21,292 bases of DNA. Origin: Caryophanales bacterium UBA7581. Lineage in GTDB: Bacteria; Bacillota_I; Bacilli_A; RFN20; CAG-826. The notes under the pieces were generated by a model. It did no database searches, had not been told where the DNA came from, and saw only the letters and a program-made list of their open reading frames with translations. The stretch covers positions 1 to 21,292 of the forward strand of contig DLKT01000021.1 in NCBI GenBank assembly GCA_002477825.1, written 5' to 3'. Below, in pieces: positions 9,101 to 16,267 of this stretch; within the stretch, counting starts at the first letter, position 1, and the number at the start of each line of letters is the position of its first letter. Position numbers and translations under genes: made by a program.

Positions 9101-9155
9101 CGTTGAAGATTACAAGACGAAGACAGAAAGAATGCCTCAATATTTCTTCAATTAA
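6111..9155 (+). CDS. Large lipoprotein: Big_2, GH110-like beta-helix, CBM9-like domain
   Basis: Surface protein, 1014 aa, the largest here. The signal peptide ends in VTAC (Cys 22). Residues about 39-121 are a bacterial Ig-like Big_2 domain (VxLTASESALKVGETLQL...VLPANATNKKVTY in pieces). Residues about 122-790 are a beta-helix paralogous to the preceding protein: SPYSN, TADAMH (Asp465), SHDDALNIK (Asp488, Asp489) and RNKRNRGVLVQ (596-606) recur in the same order with identical 23-residue Asp spacing. Residues about 796-1010 resemble a CBM9-like domain (TIDGNLSDWDDA, later MTWDDKGIYFAFDIFD and WLGDCVELFM). Inferred: a glycan-anchored extracellular glycosidase of GH110-like type acting with its neighbour. 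The ribosome binding site AAAGGGG (6097-6102) lies in the end of the upstream gene, so translation is probably coupled. Whether both paralogues are active, or differ in linkage, cannot be told. Confidence 0.68.
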   Translation: MKKRYAIPLTISMLFVLGVTACGKTDKPTTSSTTVVEEVHVETVNLTASESALKVGETLQLNVEVLPANATNKKVTYSCDNEKAEVSSLGVVTAKEVGTVTITATAEDNGVKGTLTLQILENNPYSNLDIKDYAAALESSPYSNSQLSGKEKYGLSNGGAVGVNQELIVEKYATIADSEVGADNIISVESIALSDVNAYFTDVTELNNYYKIQTAIYKAKALNDAGKTAKIKFPGGTLNVEAYLSASDKAFVLSGLNGTYFEGNNTTIAIETKDLNWKGYLNITDCKNIHFNDINFDTILPSNLTGKVVDGNVYDDNYLTLEVDPEFNPLMEIIETRSSKPRMRSWVEFNQNTKTPLDGGNFLVDDFSSYEITKSASNVYTLKVNFSTGGKTRPRNGTLVSVQFSQYDAVGINIGSAENIYLENVQMYHASGMGLVAQTSTNLYVNRFALKIKEGSNSLMTATADAMHFNLLHGNVHITNSLIEYSHDDALNIKYGFWYKLVETGTGSERWISVNKISGGIKEPVVGDKVQIYDEQTFEGHNPSAGYYTITSVETTPSGYKLGVKERLSGASEWGSCRVTFVSDTPDFVFSNNIVRNKRNRGVLVQVPNATIENNAFMYVGHGSLQIASAMDKFNEATLAQGTTVKNNKFIGNCYTKPGPLYGDISIFAIASNGSVAPKGTMHDMLIENNFVSRNGNAAVSFRGVGASTVKDNLFNDTSYTQPSGDAMNTIFQLTNCTNVTIQGNYSNYTLGNGLSGLTFEGTTAPSDVTQIDNVNIKERENGEAGPIVQVAKTTKTITIDGNLSDWDDANALDIAIDGVSDAEGTERTLAELSDHFGINKLKMTWDDKGIYFAFDIFDNLLDVRTVNDFWLGDCVELFMSTVVDLPSADMQIYKDYEDEGVLQVAFAPTWSSSNYLAVGRSRSKTAYAQNSSMIQTSFTTSSDGYVGEVLIPFTYAPEFKAKIDAGKQIDMAIVVADAERTKMGIKRVQAGNIPHFVEDYKTKTERMPQYFFN

Positions 9156-9174
9156 AAGATGGATGCAAAATTTC

Positions 9175-9190
9175 TAAAAATTGATTTTTA
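9175..9190 (+). other. Small A/T-only hairpin between lipoprotein genes
   Basis: TAAAAA (9175-9180), loop TTGA and TTTTTA (9185-9190) form a 6-bp hairpin in the 54-nt gap before the third surface lipoprotein. It is too weak and lacks the GC stem and trailing T-run of an intrinsic terminator, so the operon probably continues. It might mark a processing point. Confidence 0.3.
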
Positions 9191-9209
9191 AAAAGAAAGG
9201 AGAAAAACA

Positions 9210-11408
9210 ATGAAAAAGAAATTTATGCCTATTTTCGTTGCAGTGACGATGTTAACCGCTGGTTTGGTAAGCTGTGGAAATAAACCAACTCCAACAACAT
9301 CAAATAATCCTACAACGGGTGCCCCTACAACTACAGTGACACCAACAACATCAGATACTCCTGAACCATCGACTCCAGCGATTGTTCACGTTGAATCTGT
9401 ATCAATCACAGCAGAAAAGACGACCTTATTTGTTGGGGATACAACAAAAACTACGGTTACTGTTTTACCAGAAAACGCTAACGACAAGAGTTACGGATTT
9501 TCTACAGAAGACGATAAAGTAGCCACTGTATCAGGAGATGGTACCATTACCGCTGTTGGTGCAGGAACAACCAACATTGTCGTTAAAACAAGCGATGGTG
9601 GAAAAGAAGCTAAAGTAGGAATTACTGTTAATGCGGCTTCCGCGCCAACCATTACTATGCCTGAACAAACAACTTTCACAGTTGCAGTAGGCGAAGCTCT
9701 TACTTTACCAACCATTACCGCTACCGATTATCGTGGTAATGATATTAGTAAAGATATGGAAATTGCCGATACTTTTGAAAAAGAAGCAGTCTCTAATGGT
9801 GTGTTTAATGCAAGAATTGCAGGAGAACATAAAATTAGTTATTACATCACTGATGATAATGGTGAAGATGAACAATTCCTTACCGTCAATGTTACTCCAG
9901 CTCATGAAGAAATATTTGATGTAGGTGAATATACGGATCCAGCCGCCCTTAAGACCTATGGTGTCTTTAAAGAAAACTTTGCAAATGGTAAAAGAAATAA
10001 ATTAAGTATTGCAGATAGTCAAGGCGCTACTAAGATTGATGGTGGCGAAGACGCTATTAGCGGTAACTCATTAATTATTGATGCAGGTAAAACGGCTGGA
10101 AGTGCTTTATATGGTATCTTCATTAATGCTTTCAATGATTATTTCGATAGAGGCCGTTCAGCAACCTATAAGATTTCTTTTGATTATAAGATTTTATCCA
10201 ATGCAAAAGGCTTAGGCGATTTCTATTGCTCAATTAGCTGGGATGGCTCTAATGGTATTAACAATAACTTTGTCAATACAAGTGCTGCTGTTGGAGAAGT
10301 CCAACACAAGGATATTACTTTTGCTGGAACCGTCGTTCCTGAAACTGGAAATGCATGGTTCTCCTTCTGGAAACTTAATTCTGGAGATGCTCGCATCGCA
10401 ATTGATAACCTTATCTTTGAAGCCGTTGAAGAAACACAAGTTACTGAAGTTGTTCCAACTAGTGATCAATTATTAGCAGATGGTGGATTTACTTGGAACA
10501 TGAAAGATAAAGGTGCTAAGATTTCTAGTGGTAAAGCAATGTTCGTTAAAGATGTAGAGAATGAAACATTAAAGGCAAAAATGCAAGGAAGCTCCTTATT
10601 TACCGACACCATTATGGAATTAACCGGCGCCGATGGCCACTTATTCTCTGGTTTAACCAAAGATAATTTAGTAGTTGGTAAAAAAGCCACTATTAAAATG
10701 AACTATGTTGCTGAAAATGAAAAGAATTTATTCTTCATCATGATGGGTGATGGGAATCAAAATGCTACATTACAGGACGCTAAAGCTACTGAGAATGAGG
10801 ATGGTACTAAGACCTTATCTTGGACAGGAAATATTGAAAGTGGCTGGTATCAACTTAATATTTATGGACAAAACAACCCTCAATTCCATCTTTATATTGG
10901 TTCTATTGAAGTGAGTTTAACTGATGCGGATCCAATTCCAGAAGATACCACTCCAAAAGGATATAAAGTTGGACAAACTTGGACATATGATAGTCGTAAA
11001 TTTGGTCTAGTTGACGATGGTACCCGTGCAGTAGCTAACTTTGATAATAATGAAGATGTTTTAAAAGAATCTGCTATGGGAACTAAACCTCAAAAAATCA
11101 CTTTTAAAGCAGGAAATACTACAATTGAATGGGTACAAATGGGCCAAAATGTCATGGAAACTAGTATGACCTATAAGATTACATTGGACTATTATGTAAC
11201 CGAATCAAATAATGGATCCTTTAGCTATAGAGCAGATAGCGACTTCCCATCATTTGGACCATCTACAGTGGGATATCATCATTCTGAAATAGACTATACA
11301 GCCAAAGCAAATGTTGATTTCTTTAGTTTCTATAGTTTACCAGATGGATTTGTTGGCACATTCTATGTCAATGCTGTTACTGTTGAATTAATTTCGCTTA
11401 ACAAATAA
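9210..11408 (+). CDS. Ig-like multidomain lipoprotein, probable glycan-binding surface protein
   Basis: Lipoprotein of 732 aa with lipobox LVSC (Cys 22) and a T/P-rich linker at about residues 24-58. Residues about 60-142 form a Big_2 Ig-like domain (VESVSITAEKTTLFVGDT, then VLPENANDKSYGF). Residues about 146-230 look like a second Ig-like domain (VAVGEALTLPTITATDYRG). The remaining 500 residues show what appear to be three beta-sandwich segments, about 240-410, 420-575 and 580-730, each with repeated F/W/Y-rich strands and phrases such as SATYKISFDYKIL and MTYKITLDYYV, as in carbohydrate-binding jelly rolls. No glycosidase signature or catalytic motif was recognised. Likely role, inferred: binding the target polysaccharide at the surface for its neighbours. 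It ends in front of a terminator-like hairpin. AAAGGAG upstream of 9210 sets the start. Confidence 0.62.
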   Translation: MKKKFMPIFVAVTMLTAGLVSCGNKPTPTTSNNPTTGAPTTTVTPTTSDTPEPSTPAIVHVESVSITAEKTTLFVGDTTKTTVTVLPENANDKSYGFSTEDDKVATVSGDGTITAVGAGTTNIVVKTSDGGKEAKVGITVNAASAPTITMPEQTTFTVAVGEALTLPTITATDYRGNDISKDMEIADTFEKEAVSNGVFNARIAGEHKISYYITDDNGEDEQFLTVNVTPAHEEIFDVGEYTDPAALKTYGVFKENFANGKRNKLSIADSQGATKIDGGEDAISGNSLIIDAGKTAGSALYGIFINAFNDYFDRGRSATYKISFDYKILSNAKGLGDFYCSISWDGSNGINNNFVNTSAAVGEVQHKDITFAGTVVPETGNAWFSFWKLNSGDARIAIDNLIFEAVEETQVTEVVPTSDQLLADGGFTWNMKDKGAKISSGKAMFVKDVENETLKAKMQGSSLFTDTIMELTGADGHLFSGLTKDNLVVGKKATIKMNYVAENEKNLFFIMMGDGNQNATLQDAKATENEDGTKTLSWTGNIESGWYQLNIYGQNNPQFHLYIGSIEVSLTDADPIPEDTTPKGYKVGQTWTYDSRKFGLVDDGTRAVANFDNNEDVLKESAMGTKPQKITFKAGNTTIEWVQMGQNVMETSMTYKITLDYYVTESNNGSFSYRADSDFPSFGPSTVGYHHSEIDYTAKANVDFFSFYSLPDGFVGTFYVNAVTVELISLNK
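9276..9383 (+). repeat. T/P-rich low-complexity linker coding repeat
   Basis: Codons 23-58 of the Ig-like lipoprotein encode TPTTS, NPTTG, APTTT and TPTTS units directly behind the lipobox Cys. The composition matches the linker of the first beta-helix lipoprotein, although the domains behind it are different. Confidence 0.6.
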
Positions 11409-11422
11409 TTAGTTTTTAAATA

Positions 11423-11473
11423 GATAGAGTTGAGCGGGGCTCTCTCGCTCAACTCCTATCTTCTATAATTTTT
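11423..11473 (+). terminator. Intrinsic terminator or partial attenuator after the surface-protein genes
   Basis: A 10-bp perfect stem, GAGTTGAGCG (11427-11436) with CGCTCAACTC (11446-11455), is extended by GATA/TATC with one bulged C, around a 9-nt loop. It is followed by TTCTATAATTTTT. The T-tract is interrupted, so some read-through into the two cytoplasmic hydrolase genes is plausible; no separate promoter with a good -35 is visible in the gap. Confidence 0.72.
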
Positions 11474-11479
11474 AAAGGA
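11474..11479 (+). promoter_or_regulatory. Ribosome binding site deciding the start of the GH127-like gene
   Basis: AAAGGA sits 8 nt before the ATG at 11488 but only 2 nt before the in-frame ATG at 11482. The downstream ATG is therefore preferred, giving an MKKILKD start two residues shorter. Confidence 0.75.
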
Positions 11480-11487
11480 AAATGAGT

Positions 11488-12984
11488 ATGAAAAAGATTT
11501 TAAAAGATTTAAAAAGACGTATTTCTTTAAATAGAGACCGTTTATCTGATTCCATTTATCAATATACGGATGTTTTTACACAAGGTGGATCTTGGCCAGG
11601 TGATTTTGAAGGTCGAGATGTTTTAGCGTTGACTTCTTTATATCATGCTCTTGATGGTTATAAAGAAGAACAAGAAAATATTTTAGAACAATTAAAAAGT
11701 CTTTTCGATCATATTCCTTTACACACCAATGCTTATGGCTACTTTGGAGAACCATTTAATGGAGAATTTGTTGATGAACAACAAGTTTCCGGTAATTCGT
11801 GGTATTTACGTGGCCTAATTGAATATTATTACATTACTAAAGATGAAAAATATCTTCATCAAATACAATCAATCGTGAAGCAATTTTTAGTTCCGATTGC
11901 ACCTTTCTATGATCATTATCCTACGGGCAAAAGAGAACGTGGCGGTGTTGGCGGTAAATTAGAAGGTTCATTTATTAATGGCTGGAAATTATCCACTGAT
12001 GTTGGCTGTGCTTTCATTATGATGGATGGAATGACCAAAGCTTATGAAGTTACGCATGACGAAGATTTAAAAAAAGCAATTGAAAAGATTATTGAAAATT
12101 TCTTGACGATTGATTATGTCAATTTAGAATGTCAAACGCACGCTACATTATCTTGTGCAAGAGGCATTTTACGCTTTTATCAATTAACCAACAACGATAA
12201 GTATTTGAAAGATGTTGAACATATTTTCTCTGACTATTTAAAAGACGGAATGACATATGATTATTCTAACATTAACTGGTTTAAGAGAGAAGATACATGG
12301 ACAGAACCATGTTGTATTGTAGATAGTTTGATTTTAACAAAAGAGTTATACCTCATAACAAATAAAAAAGAATATTTAGATTTATTTAATCGTATTTATA
12401 CGAACTCAATTCGTACTTTCCAAAGAAATAATGGTGGAGCGGGATGCGCAACTTGTGCGATTCATTCCCATTATGATATGAAAATGTTCTTGTATGAAGC
12501 TTTCTTCTGCTGTACGATGCGCTTAGGGAATGGTTTAGGAAGTATTGCAGATTTTACTGTAGTAAAAAAAGATAACCATTACTTTATCCCATTTGCGTGT
12601 GCTGTCGATTATGAAGACGATGATGTTGCCTTTTTAGTCGATGCTGAGTTCTACGAAGGAAAAAGAATTCAAATAGAAGTAAAGAAAGCAAGTAATGCTG
12701 AACTCTTTATTCGTTTACCGGAAAATGCTAAAGTAGAAGGGTATCCAATAGAAAACGGATGGCTTCATCTTTCCTTAAATGAAAAAGGAAAAATGAATTT
12801 ATTTGTTTCTTTACAAGTGAAAAAAGAGAATGGCCTTCATTTCTATGGCGATATGCTTTTAACGAGAAAAGATGAAGTTTTAGAGCCTCATTTCTTATTA
12901 GACAACCAAGTGTATTCTTATTTATATGATAGCTCATTATTTACGGAAGAAGAGTTAAAGGAAAAGATTCAATATGTTAAGTGA
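11488..12984 (+). CDS. Cytoplasmic GH127/DUF1680-like glycosidase (beta-L-arabinofuranosidase-like)
   Basis: 498 aa, no signal peptide. Alternating helices to about residue 370 suggest an (alpha/alpha)6 barrel, followed by a beta-rich C-terminal domain. Conserved-looking features: WYLRGLIEYY, TYDYSNIN near residue 256, WTEPCC (Glu273, Cys275, Cys276), LTKELYLITNKKEYLDLFNR, Cys320/Cys323 and FFCC (Cys341, Cys342). Known, from memory: GH127 enzymes use a Zn-bound Cys nucleophile from a late CC pair, with an E-T-C motif supplying other ligands. E273-P-C275 and C341-C342 fit that pattern. The Glu acid/base expected about 16 residues before the E-x-C motif is not obvious; Asp253 lies close to that position (four residues before). 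Inferred substrate: an imported oligosaccharide. The gene overlaps the GH78-like gene by 11 nt, a sign of coupled translation. It could alternatively be a related, uncharacterised hydrolase family. Confidence 0.6.
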   Translation: MKKILKDLKRRISLNRDRLSDSIYQYTDVFTQGGSWPGDFEGRDVLALTSLYHALDGYKEEQENILEQLKSLFDHIPLHTNAYGYFGEPFNGEFVDEQQVSGNSWYLRGLIEYYYITKDEKYLHQIQSIVKQFLVPIAPFYDHYPTGKRERGGVGGKLEGSFINGWKLSTDVGCAFIMMDGMTKAYEVTHDEDLKKAIEKIIENFLTIDYVNLECQTHATLSCARGILRFYQLTNNDKYLKDVEHIFSDYLKDGMTYDYSNINWFKREDTWTEPCCIVDSLILTKELYLITNKKEYLDLFNRIYTNSIRTFQRNNGGAGCATCAIHSHYDMKMFLYEAFFCCTMRLGNGLGSIADFTVVKKDNHYFIPFACAVDYEDDDVAFLVDAEFYEGKRIQIEVKKASNAELFIRLPENAKVEGYPIENGWLHLSLNEKGKMNLFVSLQVKKENGLHFYGDMLLTRKDEVLEPHFLLDNQVYSYLYDSSLFTEEELKEKIQYVK

Positions 12985-15271
12985 ACATCAAATTCCAGTT
13001 TTTAAAAAAGCAAAACCAATTTATCCTCATCTATTAGAAAAAGAGATGAATGTCTCTCTTTTCTTCGTACAGGAAGTCAATATTCAAAAAGAAGGTTATC
13101 TTCAAATTACAGGAAATAACCTATATCGTATTTTTGATAATGGTCAGTTAATGGGTTATGGACCAGCGCGTGCAGCGCATGATTATTACCGCGTTGATCA
13201 ATATACCCTTAAAGAAGGGAAGCACCGTATTGTTATTGAACATGTTTATTATCATTGTAATAACTTTTGTTCTACAAATACCGCACCTTTTTTAGAATGT
13301 GAAATTATAGAAGATGAACAAGTTTTAGCGTACACAGGTAATAAAGATGAATTTACTTGTTATAAAAATGAAAGCCGCTACCAAAAAGTAGTGCGTCTTT
13401 CTTATCAAAGAGCGTTTTCAGAATCTTATCATTTTTCCTTTGATTTAATGGACTTTTATACAGGAAAGAAAAATCCATTTTCATCCGTTTTAGCTGATGT
13501 TCTCGATGAAAAAGAACTTTTATCTCGTATTGTTGATTATCCAAAGTTTGAAGGTATAGCCTTTGAAAAAATGGAAGAGGGAATTTTTTCATATAATGAA
13601 AGTATCCAGCCTTATGATGATCGCTACATGCATTTAGAAAAACTAAAGATTTTTCCTATTGAATCATGGGAAGTTGATCCCAACGCTTATATTTCTCGTC
13701 TAGTGTATCAAGATGAAAAAGTAGAAGAATTAAAGGAGAATGCATTTTATACCTATCGGTTACCTTCTTCTAAAACAGGTTTTATTTCTTGGGAAATTGA
13801 AACTTTAGAAGATAGTGAATTCTACTTCTTGTTTGATGAGTTAGATTCCAGCAAAGGAAAAAAGAAACCGATAGAAATTCTTTTTTACCGTAATACAACG
13901 CATAACATTATTTCTTATGAATGCAAAAAAGGAACCCATCACCATATTACAATTGAACCTTATACGATGCAATTTTTACGTTTAGTGGTGAAAAAAGGGA
14001 GTATCCGTATTCATCAACTCAGCTTTATTCCTTATGAAAACCCTTTAGTTTCCGCTGTTACTTATCAATTTAGTAATTATAAAATTCAAAAAGTTGCAAA
14101 TGCCGCGATTGACACTTTCCGGCAAAATGCAGTAGATATTTTAACCGATTGTCCTTCTAGAGAAAGAGCGGGATGGCTTTGTGACTCTTATTTTACAGGG
14201 AAGAGTGAATCTTTAATTTCTAAAGAAAATAAAGTGGAACATAATTTCTTAGAAAATTATGCTTTATTAGAACAATATCCTTATTTACCTAAGGGTATGG
14301 TGCCCATGTGTTATCCGGGTGATCATCCTGATGGCACCTTTATTCCTAACTGGTCATTATGGTATATTTTAGAACTCAAAGATTATTTATTAAGAACGCA
14401 TGATGAAGATTTGGTCAAACAATCGCTAGCTAAGATTAAAGGATTACTTCATTATTTTGAAAAATTCGAAAATGAATTAGGCCTTTTAGAAAATTTAGAA
14501 AACTGGGTTTTTGTTGAATGGTCAAAAGCCAATGATGATGATTTTATTTGTGGCGTCAATTTTCCATCGAATATGCTCTATATGGGAGCGTTAGAAGCGG
14601 CTAGTGAATTATTACATGAACCAAGTTTAAAAATGAAGGCTAAACATATCAAAGAAATGATTGAAAAGTTTAGCTTTAATGGTGAATTCTATGTGGATAA
14701 TATGATTCGAAATGAAAAGAATGAATTTGTTATTACGGACCATACAACAGAAACATGCCAATACTATGCTTTCTATTTCCATTTAGCAACTCCTAAAAAT
14801 CACGAAGAATTGTTTAATAAAATGCGCTTAGAATTTGGACCAAAAAGGGATCATGAAAAAGTATATCCTCAAGTGTATAAATCAAATGTGTTTATCGGAG
14901 ATTATCTTCGCTTAATGATTCTTCTTGAATACGGATATGTCGAAGAAGTATTAGAGGAGACCGTGGATTATTTCTATAACATGGCGATTATCACCGGCAC
15001 CCTTTGGGAACACGATAGCACTTTTGCTAGCTTAAATCATGGCTTAACAAGCAGCATTTTCAATATCATTTGTGGCGCTTGCTTTGGCTTAATTCGTATC
15101 GATCATTCAAATAAAAAGATTTTCTTAAATATGAGATTTGCTAAAGAAAAAGCGACTTTACATATTCCTACGGATGATGGTGATATTTCCATCAGCAATG
15201 AAGGCGAAAAAGTCGAAATTAAAAAACCAAGCACGTATGAATGTATCTATTTAGATTCTGTGCAACTATAA
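12974..15271 (+). CDS. Alpha-L-rhamnosidase-like enzyme, GH78 family
   Basis: 765 aa, no signal peptide, so cytoplasmic. Residues 1 to about 370 are beta-sandwich modules (YRIFDNGQLMGYGPARAAHDYY is typical; shown here as the N-terminal galactose-binding-like part), followed by an (alpha/alpha)6 catalytic domain and a short C-terminal beta domain. The catalytic signature DCPSRERAGWLCD places Asp392, Glu397 and Asp404 with the same spacing as the D-x4-E-x6-D set of GH78 enzymes, Glu397 being the expected acid. TLWEHDSTFASLNHG near residue 679 supplies the expected general base Glu679. Predicted to remove alpha-L-rhamnosyl or a related deoxysugar from oligosaccharides brought in by the transporter. 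The start overlaps the end of the previous gene; AAAGGA lies 11 nt upstream. A strong terminator follows the stop. Confidence 0.82.
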   Translation: MLSEHQIPVFKKAKPIYPHLLEKEMNVSLFFVQEVNIQKEGYLQITGNNLYRIFDNGQLMGYGPARAAHDYYRVDQYTLKEGKHRIVIEHVYYHCNNFCSTNTAPFLECEIIEDEQVLAYTGNKDEFTCYKNESRYQKVVRLSYQRAFSESYHFSFDLMDFYTGKKNPFSSVLADVLDEKELLSRIVDYPKFEGIAFEKMEEGIFSYNESIQPYDDRYMHLEKLKIFPIESWEVDPNAYISRLVYQDEKVEELKENAFYTYRLPSSKTGFISWEIETLEDSEFYFLFDELDSSKGKKKPIEILFYRNTTHNIISYECKKGTHHHITIEPYTMQFLRLVVKKGSIRIHQLSFIPYENPLVSAVTYQFSNYKIQKVANAAIDTFRQNAVDILTDCPSRERAGWLCDSYFTGKSESLISKENKVEHNFLENYALLEQYPYLPKGMVPMCYPGDHPDGTFIPNWSLWYILELKDYLLRTHDEDLVKQSLAKIKGLLHYFEKFENELGLLENLENWVFVEWSKANDDDFICGVNFPSNMLYMGALEAASELLHEPSLKMKAKHIKEMIEKFSFNGEFYVDNMIRNEKNEFVITDHTTETCQYYAFYFHLATPKNHEELFNKMRLEFGPKRDHEKVYPQVYKSNVFIGDYLRLMILLEYGYVEEVLEETVDYFYNMAIITGTLWEHDSTFASLNHGLTSSIFNIICGACFGLIRIDHSNKKIFLNMRFAKEKATLHIPTDDGDISISNEGEKVEIKKPSTYECIYLDSVQL

Positions 15272-15281
15272 AATTAAGTAG

Positions 15282-15310
15282 AACGTAGATGAAAGTCTAC
15301 GTTTTTATAT
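15282..15310 (+). terminator. Intrinsic terminator after the hydrolase genes
   Basis: AACGTAGA (15282-15289) and TCTACGTT (15296-15303) form a perfect 8-bp stem with the 6-nt loop TGAAAG. The right arm runs into TTTTTATAT. It sits 10 nt after the GH78-like stop. Confidence 0.88.
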
Positions 15311-15355
15311 ACTTGAGTAAAGAGAGCGATACCTATGCAATTTCAAAATTAAATG

Positions 15356-15364
15356 TGATAAAAT
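15356..15364 (+). promoter_or_regulatory. Promoter of the regulator gene, extended -10
   Basis: TGATAAAAT is a TGn-extended -10 one base from the TATAAT consensus, 22 nt before the regulator ATG. No good -35 is seen at 17 bp, as is usual for extended -10 promoters. AAGGG at 15375-15379 is the ribosome binding site. The terminator just upstream makes an independent promoter necessary. Confidence 0.55.
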
Positions 15365-15386
15365 GAAGAAGTAGAAGGGTAAGAAC

Positions 15387-16229
15387 ATGAAATTAGAATT
15401 TAATATTGAAAGATTACATCGTTTATTAAAAAGTTTTTATCAATTAACGGGGATCCGTATCGTTATTTTTGATATTCATCATCGAGAAATTGCTTCTTTT
15501 CCTCCTACCAACTGTGCCTTTTGTAAAAAAGTACAAGCGGAAAAGAAAGGCTATGAATGTTGTATGCATTCCAATGAAGTAGCCTTTGAGCATTGTTTAA
15601 AAACACAAGATTTATATACGTATGTTTGTCATGCAGGATTAATTGAATCCATGATTCATTTGCGCATTGATAATACGATTGTAGGTTTTATTATGTTTGG
15701 TCAAATCACCAATATTATGGATAAAGAAGAACGATATCAGAACTTAGTTTTAAAAAACAATTTTGAAGATTGGCTATTAAAAAAAGATGTAGATGATTTA
15801 GTCTATATTGATGATGAAAAACTACAAAGCGTTTCTACGATTCTATTAGCTTTAGCAAAATATGCAATTAGTGAAAAGATGGTATCCATTCAACAAGAAA
15901 AATTCTTAAATGATTTGAATGAATTTATCGATCAACATTTAGAAGATAGTGAGTTAAGCGCGAAAGAGATTGCCCATTTCTTCCATATGAGTAAAACGTG
16001 TTTTTATACAACGATGGATAAATATTGCAATATGGGAATTGCGCGTTATTTAAAAATGAAGCGCTTAGAAAAAGCAAAAGAACTATTAGAAAAAACGGAT
16101 GATAGCTTATTGGATATTACATCTAAAGTTGGCTTTAGCGATTACAATTATTTCTGTCGTGTATTTAAAAAAGAAATGCATATGTCAGCAAGCGAATATA
16201 GAAAAAGTGTACGGACAAATTTACAGTAA
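15387..16229 (+). CDS. AraC-family regulator with N-terminal PocR sensor domain
   Basis: 280 aa. Residues about 5-150 resemble the PocR ligand-binding domain: YQLTGIRIVIFDIHHREI, a Cys-rich stretch (Cys43, 46, 58, 59, 70, 81), then VCHAGLIESMIHLRIDNTIVG in parts and FGQI. Residues about 178-277 are an AraC-type pair of helix-turn-helices (LSAKEIAHFFHMSKTCFY and DITSKVGFSDYNYFCRVFKK). Known: PocR domains are predicted sensors of small hydrocarbon derivatives such as propanediols. Inferred: it controls this locus in response to a sugar, or to a downstream product such as lactaldehyde or 1,2-propanediol from deoxysugar cleavage. It stands alone between two terminators, with its own promoter. The 22-bp direct repeats at 325-357 are a candidate target. 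Confidence 0.88.
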   Translation: MKLEFNIERLHRLLKSFYQLTGIRIVIFDIHHREIASFPPTNCAFCKKVQAEKKGYECCMHSNEVAFEHCLKTQDLYTYVCHAGLIESMIHLRIDNTIVGFIMFGQITNIMDKEERYQNLVLKNNFEDWLLKKDVDDLVYIDDEKLQSVSTILLALAKYAISEKMVSIQQEKFLNDLNEFIDQHLEDSELSAKEIAHFFHMSKTCFYTTMDKYCNMGIARYLKMKRLEKAKELLEKTDDSLLDITSKVGFSDYNYFCRVFKKEMHMSASEYRKSVRTNLQ

Positions 16230-16248
16230 GTCCGTACTTTTGTTTATA
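16209..16248 (+). terminator. Intrinsic terminator overlapping the regulator stop codon
   Basis: GTACGGAC (16209-16216) lies in the last codons of the regulator and pairs perfectly with GTCCGTAC (16230-16237). The loop holds the TAA stop, and TTTTGTTTATA follows. A ribosome finishing the gene would cover the left arm, so termination may depend on translation state. Confidence 0.8.
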
Positions 16249-16267
16249 TAAAACAAAAAAGTTTCTC

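Noticed and set aside
9175..9190. Terminator between the second beta-helix gene and the Ig-like lipoprotein gene
   Set aside because: Stem is A-T only with no following T-run; operon continuity is more likely.
10230..10476. Overlapping open frames on both strands in the Ig-like lipoprotein gene
   Set aside because: The main frame carries a coherent 732-aa lipoprotein; the alternatives have no family features.
11482..11487. Upstream ATG for the GH127-like gene
   Set aside because: Only 2 nt from the AAAGGA; the ATG at 11488 has proper spacing.
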